Positions 59,346 to 64,000 of a DNA stretch of 64,000 bases are shown here, piece after piece. Position numbers and translations under genes: made by a program. Source of the DNA: Curtobacterium sp. MCBA15_008 (GTDB lineage Bacteria; Actinomycetota; Actinomycetes; Actinomycetales; Microbacteriaceae); contig NZ_MJGN01000034.1 in the NCBI RefSeq assembly GCF_001865065.1, positions 169,389-233,388 of the forward strand, read 5' to 3'. Below the pieces are notes generated by a model that did no database searches, was not told the origin of the DNA, and saw only the letters and a program-made list of their open reading frames with translations. How positions within the stretch are numbered: the stretch's first letter is position 1; each line of letters begins with the position of its first letter.

Positions 59346-60147
59346 ACGGGTCGTCCGGCTGGGCGATCTTCTTGACGGTCGCGGCCCGGATGACGATCCG
59401 GGCGTCGGCGGACTGGTCCGGGTTCGCGGCGAGCTTGCCGGTCACGGTGACCCACTGGTCCTCGTCGGGGACGGCGCCGTCGGTGACCACGCCGAGTCCG
59501 ACGGGCTGGGCGTCGACGGCGCAGCAGCTGATCACGAAGCGGGTCAGGGTGAACGAGCCGTCCGCCCCGGGGACCACGAACCCGGAGAGCTCCACGTCCT
59601 TGCCGACGAGTGACGTGGTGTCGGTGGTCTGGCGGATGAGGGCGGCCCAGTCCTTCACGCCGTACTGCGACGTGTCGACCGAACCCGAGCCCAGCAGCGA
59701 CACCGCCGCCTCGGAGCCGGTGGCATTGGACAGCGTCGCCGAGTCCACGCTCCGCTGCTGGGCGGTGCGTGCGGACAGCGTCGTCGGGGGCAGGACGAGC
59801 ATCGCGGTGGTGACCCCGATCGTGACGAGTGCGGCCACGCCGCTCAGCACGATCCGTGTGCGGCGAGCCGCGCCTCCCGTCCGGCGACCGTGGTCGTGGT
59901 CGTGACCGGCGTCGTCGGCGTCCCCGTCGACGTCGTCGTGGGCGTGCCCGTGGCCGCGGGCGACGACCACCAGGCCGGCGACCGACGCGGGGACCGCGAC
60001 GACCGCCAGGACGATCGTGAAGACCGAGTACCGCGGGTTGATGTACAGGTCGAGGTGCCCGGCGAGGGCGAGCCACAGCGTGCAGAGCGCCACCGCGAGC
60101 ACCGACCCGAGCCCGAGGTACGACGGACCCTTCTCAGACCAGGACAT
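59335..60147 (-). CDS. TIGR03943/YcgQ-like membrane protein
   Basis: 270 residues. Two N-terminal helices and a third at about 95-115 flank a His/Asp-rich cytoplasmic or external loop (HGHAHDDVDGDADD, GHDHDHG) able to bind metal. The C-terminal domain carries the family Cys pair in FVISCCAVDAQPVGLGV. YcgQ proteins pair with YcgR-type permeases, and here that gene is upstream and overlaps by 14 nt. A role in metal or cofactor transport is suggested by the His stretch only. Confidence 0.8.
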   Translation of the reverse strand: MSWSEKGPSYLGLGSVLAVALCTLWLALAGHLDLYINPRYSVFTIVLAVVAVPASVAGLVVVARGHGHAHDDVDGDADDAGHDHDHGRRTGGAARRTRIVLSGVAALVTIGVTTAMLVLPPTTLSARTAQQRSVDSATLSNATGSEAAVSLLGSGSVDTSQYGVKDWAALIRQTTDTTSLVGKDVELSGFVVPGADGSFTLTRFVISCCAVDAQPVGLGVVTDGAVPDEDQWVTVTGKLAANPDQSADARIVIRAATVKKIAQPDDPYEY

Positions 60148-61153
60148 TCATCACCAACCCGACGGTTCCGGCGAACAGGACGCAGACGACGGCGAGCAGC
60201 ACCAGGAAGCGTGCGCGGAAGGTCGTCCGGAGCAGCGCGATCATCTTCACGTCGATGATCGGCCCGATGATCAGGAACGCGGTGATCGACCCCGGCAGGA
60301 AGGTGGACGCGAAGGACAGCGCGAAGAAGGCGTCCACGTTCGAGCAGAGCGACACGGTCATCGCGAGGAGCATCATCGCGGCGACGGACAGCACCGGGTT
60401 CGCGCCGATGGACACCAGCGTCGACCGGGGCACGGCGACCTGGATCGCGGCGGCCAGTCCGGCGCCGACGAACAGCGCGGGCATCATCGTCGCGGTCTCG
60501 CCGCCGAACTGCGCGGCGCTGTCCCGCCAGCGGTTCCGGCTGCGCGGGGCCCCGACGGCCGCGCGGCACCGTGCCTCGAAGGCCGGCAGCAGGAGCTCGG
60601 CCGGGCGGCGGTGCGCCGCGACGATCCAGCCGACGAGGTTCGCCACGACGAAGCCGCCGACGATGCGCACCGGCAGGATCCAGCCGGACCAGCCGAAGGC
60701 CTGCGCGGTGCTGATGATCACGAGCGGGTTGAGGATCGGGGCGGCGACGAGGAAGGTGACGGCCTCGGCCGGGGTGAAGCCGCGCATCATGAGGCCCCGG
60801 GCGAGCGGCACGTTGCCGCACTCGCACACCGGGAAGAGCATGCCGATCAGGGAGATCACGGCGCGGCGGCCGACGGCGTTCTGCGGCAGGACCTTCTCGA
60901 GCGCGCCCACGGGCACCCAGACCTCGACGACGATCGACAGCACGATGCCGAGCACCACGAAGGGCAGCGATTCGACGACGACGCTGATCGCCAGCGTGAG
61001 GAAGTCCTGCACCACGTTCGGCAGCCCAGCGGTGCCGACGGCCGGCGAGAGCAGGCGGATCCCGAGCAGCACGACGACCGCTGCCAACACCAGGCCTGGG
61101 CCCGTGCGGGAGCGCGAGCGCTGCGTTCGCGGCGGCGGCGTGGTCGTCGTCAC
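60134..61153 (-). CDS. YcgR-like permease (UPF0718/DUF318 family)
   Basis: 339 residues with eight or so hydrophobic helices and the family signature FPVCECGNVPLARGLMMRGFTPAEAVTFLVAAPILNP split over two helices; another is SLCSNVDAFFALSFAS. The CEC and SLCSN Cys could form a metal site in the membrane. It partners with the TIGR03943-like protein encoded just downstream. The first gene of the three-gene minus-strand operon. Confidence 0.85.
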   Translation of the reverse strand: MTTTTPPPRTQRSRSRTGPGLVLAAVVVLLGIRLLSPAVGTAGLPNVVQDFLTLAISVVVESLPFVVLGIVLSIVVEVWVPVGALEKVLPQNAVGRRAVISLIGMLFPVCECGNVPLARGLMMRGFTPAEAVTFLVAAPILNPLVIISTAQAFGWSGWILPVRIVGGFVVANLVGWIVAAHRRPAELLLPAFEARCRAAVGAPRSRNRWRDSAAQFGGETATMMPALFVGAGLAAAIQVAVPRSTLVSIGANPVLSVAAMMLLAMTVSLCSNVDAFFALSFASTFLPGSITAFLIIGPIIDVKMIALLRTTFRARFLVLLAVVCVLFAGTVGLVMNVLV

Positions 61154-61205
61154 CGGGCAAGGATAGGCGACGGACGTCGGACGCCCGGGCAGCGCGCCCG
61201 GTCGG

Positions 61206-61793
61206 TCAGGACGCGGCGAGCCCGTTCAGGTGCCGGTCGAGCACGTCGATCGCCCACTCGCCGGACTCCCCCGGCGCGAGCCGCACGAGGTGCATCGCGA
61301 GCCCGTCGACGAGCGCGTGCAGCCGGCGGGTCTCGTACTCGCGATCGGCCTCGGGGAGACCGTGCTCGCCGACGAGCCCGAGGACCTCCTCGCACCACAC
61401 CCGCATCTCGCGCACGGCCTCGTCGAGCGCGGGCCGGAGTTCCGCGTCGGTGAGCGCGGCGTTGCCGAGCGCCAGGTACACCTCGAGCTCGAGCACCCGT
61501 TCCTCGTCGAGGGGCAGCAGCTCGAGCACGATCCGGTGCGCGCGATCGCGGGGCGGCACGTCGGTGGGGACCGCCTCGATGCGTTCCCGCGTCCGGTCGA
61601 ACACGAGGGTGATGGCGTGCTCGCGGAGGCTCGCCTGGGTGGGGAAGACGTAGCGGACCGTGCTCGGCGGCAGGCCGGCCTCGGCCGCCACGTTGCGGAC
61701 GCTGAGCGCCCCGAGTCCGTCGCGGGCGAGGACCCGCCACGCCGCTTCGGAGACGGTGCGACGTCGGTCCGCGAGGTCGATGCTCCTGGCCAT
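61206..61793 (-). CDS. TetR-family regulator of the SMR pair
   Basis: 195 residues. TetR HTH at about 25-55 (LSVRNVAAEAGLPPSTVRYVFPT) and a helical ligand domain (TetR_C_6-like, with the DGLAMHLVRL helix near the end). Divergent from the SMR genes, with 98 nt between. Two TCGCAC-N4-GTRCGA palindromes in that region suggest binding by this repressor, as in BetI/QacR-like systems responding to cationic compounds. Confidence 0.87.
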   Translation of the reverse strand: MARSIDLADRRRTVSEAAWRVLARDGLGALSVRNVAAEAGLPPSTVRYVFPTQASLREHAITLVFDRTRERIEAVPTDVPPRDRAHRIVLELLPLDEERVLELEVYLALGNAALTDAELRPALDEAVREMRVWCEEVLGLVGEHGLPEADREYETRRLHALVDGLAMHLVRLAPGESGEWAIDVLDRHLNGLAAS

Positions 61794-61803
61794 GGCGCCA
61801 TAC

Positions 61804-61860
61804 TCGCACAGCCGTACGACTCGTGCTACCGTAGAGAGCGTTGTCGCACAGTCGTGCGAC
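61804..61860. promoter_or_regulatory. Two TetR operators upstream of the SMR pair
   Basis: TCGCACAGCCGTACGA (61804-61819) and GTCGCACAGTCGTGCGAC (61843-61860) share the half-site TCGCAC and N4 spacer; the second is perfect in its arms. One sits next to the TetR start, the other between a promoter-like CTACCGTAG and the SMR start. Confidence 0.65.
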
Positions 61861-61891
61861 TCACGTACTGCTCGATCGAAGGGACATCGTC

Positions 61892-62206
61892 ATGGCGTGG
61901 GGCATCCTCGTCCTGTCCGGCGTGCTCGAGGCCGTCTGGGCCACCGCACTGAGCGCGTCGAACGGCTTCAAGAAGGTCGTGCCGACGATCGTGTTCGTCG
62001 CCGGCATGGCGCTCAGCATGGTCGGGCTCGCGTTCGCCATGAAGGAGATCCCGGTCGGCACGGCCTACGCGGTGTGGGTCGGCATCGGAGCCTCCCTGAC
62101 GGTGGTGGTCGCGGTCGTCCGGAAGCAGGAGGCAGCGTCCGTCGCCCGCCTCGCCCTGGTGTTCGGCCTGGTCGCGTGCGTCGTCGGCCTCAAGGTGGTG
62201 AGCTGA
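61892..62206 (+). CDS. Small multidrug resistance (SMR) protein 1
   Basis: 104 residues, four helices. The membrane Glu is in GVLEAVWATALSAS (residue 13) and the helix-3 signature is IPVGTAYAVWVGIGA. SMR proteins export cationic drugs or guanidinium with protons. A second SMR gene starts one base after its stop, so an obligate heterodimer of the YkkCD/EbrAB type is likely. The ATG follows GAAGGGA. Confidence 0.9.
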   Translation: MAWGILVLSGVLEAVWATALSASNGFKKVVPTIVFVAGMALSMVGLAFAMKEIPVGTAYAVWVGIGASLTVVVAVVRKQEAASVARLALVFGLVACVVGLKVVS

Positions 62207-62207
62207 C

Positions 62208-62573
62208 GTGGCGTGGATCGTGCTGTTCGTCAGCGCCGCGCTCGAGACGGTGTGGGCGACCGCCCTCGGCCAGAGCGACGGGTTCTCCGAGCTGCGGCCG
62301 ACCATCGTGTTCGCGATCACGATCGTGGTGAGCCTCGGTGCCTTCGGGTACGTCCTCAAGCACATCCCGATCAGCACGGCGTACGCGGTGTGGACCGGTA
62401 CCGGGGCGGCACTGACGGTGCTGTGGGGGATGGCCACCGGCGCCGAGCCCGTGACGGTCCTGCGCCTGCTGTTCATCGCCGGCATCGTCGGCTGCGTGGT
62501 CGGCCTGAAGCTCGTGCCGGCCCGCCCGGTCGCGGCCGCCCCACTCGTGAAAGCGACAGATGACCGCGGATGA
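62208..62573 (+). CDS. Small multidrug resistance (SMR) protein 2
   Basis: 121 residues. Glu in AALETVWATALGQS, helix-3 signature IPISTAYAVWTGTGA. Starts with GTG directly after SMR 1. The C-terminal tail (ARPVAAAPLVKATDDRG) is longer than usual, and its last seven codons are encoded by the 5' arm of intergenic repeat motif B (62551-62593), so the repeat has probably replaced or extended the original end. Confidence 0.9.
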   Translation: MAWIVLFVSAALETVWATALGQSDGFSELRPTIVFAITIVVSLGAFGYVLKHIPISTAYAVWTGTGAALTVLWGMATGAEPVTVLRLLFIAGIVGCVVGLKLVPARPVAAAPLVKATDDRG

Positions 62574-62593
62574 TCCGCGGCCATCTGTCGCTT
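62551..62593. repeat. Intergenic palindromic repeat, motif B, copy 2
   Basis: AAGCGACAGATG (62551-62562) and CATCTGTCGCTT (62582-62593), 12-bp arms extended by CCGCGGAT/ATCCGCGG inside. Same arms as 2545-2585. It overlaps the end of the second SMR gene. A further half-site ACTGTCGCTTTCGCGG follows at about 62624-62639. Confidence 0.78.
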
Positions 62594-62663
62594 CGGCGGA
62601 GGTGACGGCAGCGCAACCCGCAGGACTGTCGCTTTCGCGGTAGGCGGGCGGGGCGGACGCCGG

Positions 62664-62711
62664 GACGGACTGGAGGCGCGGTGCCAGCTGGCACCGCGCC
62701 TCCAGTCCGTC
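62664..62711. repeat. Intergenic palindromic repeat, motif A, copy 3 (perfect)
   Basis: Perfect 48-bp palindrome centred at 62687/62688; the left arm starts GACGGACTGGAGGCGCGG. It ends 18 nt before the stop of the convergent LLM gene, so it may terminate transcription from both sides. Confidence 0.85.
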
Positions 62712-62729
62712 AGGTGGTCACGCGACGGG

Positions 62730-63869
62730 TCAGACCGACGCGCCCGTCCACTCGTCCTCGGCCGCGACGTGGTCGCTGCCGACGGTGCCGGCGGCCATCG
62801 CCGCAGCCACTCGCGAGGCGTGCGACGGCGGGTCGGACGGCACGTCGGCCGGACGGCTCTCGTCGTTGATCTTCCGGAGCTCCGGCACGATGTCCGTCGC
62901 CAGGATGTCGATCTGCTCGAGCACCGTCTTCAGCGGCAGCCCCGCGTGGTCGACGAGGAACAGCTGGCGCTGGTAGTGCCCGACGTGCTCCTTCATCGCG
63001 GCGTACCGGTCGATGACCTGCTGCGGCGAACCCACGGTGAGCGGGGTCTGCTCGGTGAAGTCCTCCATCGACGGGCCGTGGCCGTAGACCGGGGCGTTGT
63101 CGAAGTACGGGCGGAACTCGTTGACCGCGTCCTGCGAGTTCTTCCGGGCGAAGAACTGCCCGCCGAGTCCGACGATCGCCTGGTTCGCGGCGCCGTGCCC
63201 GTAGTGCTCGAAGCGCTGACGGTAGAGACCCACCATCTGCTCGGTGTGCTGGATCGGCCAGAAGATGTTGTTGTGGAAGAAGCCGTCGCCGTAGTACGCG
63301 GCCTGCTCGGCGATCTCCGGCGTGCGGATCGACCCGTGCCAGACGAAGGGTGCGACACCGTCGAGCGGGCGCGGGGTCGAGGTGAAGCCCTGCAGCGGCG
63401 TGCGGAACTTGCCCTGCCAGTTCACGACGTCGTTCTCCCAGAGCTGGCGGAGGAGCGCGTAGTTCTCGATCGCCAGGTTGACGCCCTGGCGGATGTCCTG
63501 GCCGAACCAGGGGTAGACGGGGCCGGTGTTGCCGCGACCCATCATGAGGTCCATGCGGCCGTCGGAGATGACCTGGAGCATCGCGTACTCCTCGGCGATG
63601 CGCACCGGGTCGTTCGTGGTGATGAGGGTCGTCGACGTCGAGAGCGTGATGTGCTCCGTCTTGGCGGCGAGGTACGCGAGCATCGTCGTCGGCGAGGACG
63701 CGACGAAGGGCGGGTTGTGGTGCTCACCCGTGGCGAAGACGTCGAGGCCGGCCTGGTCGGCGTGCTCGGCGATCGTCAGGATGTCCCGGACGCGCTGGGT
63801 GTCGTCCGGCGTGGTGCCGGTCGTGGGGTCCGTCGTGACGTCGCTGACGGTGAAGATACCGAACTGCAT
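62730..63869 (-). CDS. LLM-class flavin-dependent oxidoreductase (CE1758-like)
   Basis: 379 residues, luciferase-like TIM barrel: FGIFTVSDVTTDPTTG at the N-terminus, FATGEHHNPPFVASSPTTML, TTLITTNDPVRIAEEYAML, and GRMDLMMGRGNTGPVYPWFG. The resemblance to the corynebacterial CE1758 subgroup, FMN-dependent, is from memory. The ATG at 63869 has GGAGGCGGG just upstream; the longer frame to 63938 adds an unrelated Cys/Arg segment. Monocistronic; the region to the window end holds only a short CAGGTGCCG direct repeat. Confidence 0.88.
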   Translation of the reverse strand: MQFGIFTVSDVTTDPTTGTTPDDTQRVRDILTIAEHADQAGLDVFATGEHHNPPFVASSPTTMLAYLAAKTEHITLSTSTTLITTNDPVRIAEEYAMLQVISDGRMDLMMGRGNTGPVYPWFGQDIRQGVNLAIENYALLRQLWENDVVNWQGKFRTPLQGFTSTPRPLDGVAPFVWHGSIRTPEIAEQAAYYGDGFFHNNIFWPIQHTEQMVGLYRQRFEHYGHGAANQAIVGLGGQFFARKNSQDAVNEFRPYFDNAPVYGHGPSMEDFTEQTPLTVGSPQQVIDRYAAMKEHVGHYQRQLFLVDHAGLPLKTVLEQIDILATDIVPELRKINDESRPADVPSDPPSHASRVAAAMAAGTVGSDHVAAEDEWTGASV

Positions 63870-64000
63870 GGTGCCCGCCTCCTGGCTTGCTGGTTGTTCG
63901 AGCATTTCGATGCGTTTGCATCGACTTGCTGGGTACAACGTAGCGCAGTCGCAGGCATTCCCGCCAGTGCCGCACCCGCGGCAGGTGCCGCAGGTGCCGC

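Noticed and set aside
61794..61891. Guanidine riboswitch before the SMR genes
   Set aside because: The region is explained by TetR-type palindromes between divergent genes, and the ACGR or ykkC-III signatures are missing.

Overview
The window is high-GC chromosomal DNA from an actinobacterium, most likely a member of the Microbacteriaceae (Curtobacterium-like). This is inferred from the base composition, the many GTG/TTG starts, several apparently leaderless genes (TANNNT box 5-7 nt before the ATG), the CopD-CtaG fusion, the actinobacterial-type dCTP deaminase and the overall gene families. No rRNA, plasmid or phage backbone is present. There is one tRNA, tRNA-Gly(CCC), at 12.63 kb.

Layout. 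0-12.6 kb has a core-genome look: the end of a ChvE/MmsB-type monosaccharide ABC operon, a HepT/Xre-MNT toxin-antitoxin pair, dcd, a double-GNAT protein, a CopD-CtaG copper/cytochrome-oxidase assembly protein, a large sortase-anchored Ig-like surface protein and two hypothetical genes. From the tRNA-Gly to about 50.19 kb the content is accessory. 12.9-16.2 kb carries an unusual GNAT-PIN-PUA-like multidomain protein translationally coupled to an ASCH protein, followed by a decayed UvrD-type helicase. 16.2-28.7 kb is a run of small regulator/oxidoreductase/efflux units (TetR-MFS-SDR, LLM-F420 reductase-TDT-MarR, a GAF histidine kinase with its LuxR response regulator, DUF302, MarR-NmrA-quinone reductase). 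28.97-30.22 kb is a complete IS3-family element. 30.2-33.5 kb holds small acidic proteins, a NYN ribonuclease-like protein, a lipoprotein and a small membrane protein.

33.5-47.5 kb is a fructan/sucrose utilisation locus. It has four GH32 enzymes (two exported, two cytoplasmic), a CUT1 ABC importer without its ATPase, a PfkB sugar kinase, a LacI regulator and, unusually, a full TatA-TatB-TatC translocase inside the same operon. Two proteins of that operon, the levanase-like GH32 and the ABC binding protein, carry twin-arginine signals. Three copies of one palindrome, AATACGTATT, lie in front of the three transcription units of the locus and define a probable LacI regulon. 47.6-50.2 kb carries ion-stress genes: an ArsR-CDF metal efflux pair, and a two-gene fluoride channel (crcB) operon behind a hairpin leader that includes the ribosome binding site.

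At 50.19 kb core-like sequence resumes abruptly inside a 5'-truncated ABC binding-protein gene. It is followed by an ornithine cyclodeaminase-family gene, a class A beta-lactamase lipoprotein, a sarcosine oxidase-like flavoprotein, glycerate kinase, a zinc alcohol dehydrogenase, an AraC regulator, a membrane-anchored propeller protein, a YcgQ/YcgR-like pair, a TetR-controlled SMR efflux pair and an LLM flavoprotein. A recurrent intergenic palindrome family (two motifs, in a composite that appears inverted at 2.4 and 62.6 kb) is found in the core-like flanks. Apart from one weak half-copy at 12.5 kb just before the tRNA, I see none inside the accessory block, which supports the boundary assignment.

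The most noteworthy items are the Tat translocase embedded in the fructan operon, the GNAT-PIN-PUA/ASCH two-gene module beside the tRNA, a HepT protein that has lost the catalytic Arg and His of its RX4HXY motif, and the composite intergenic repeat.
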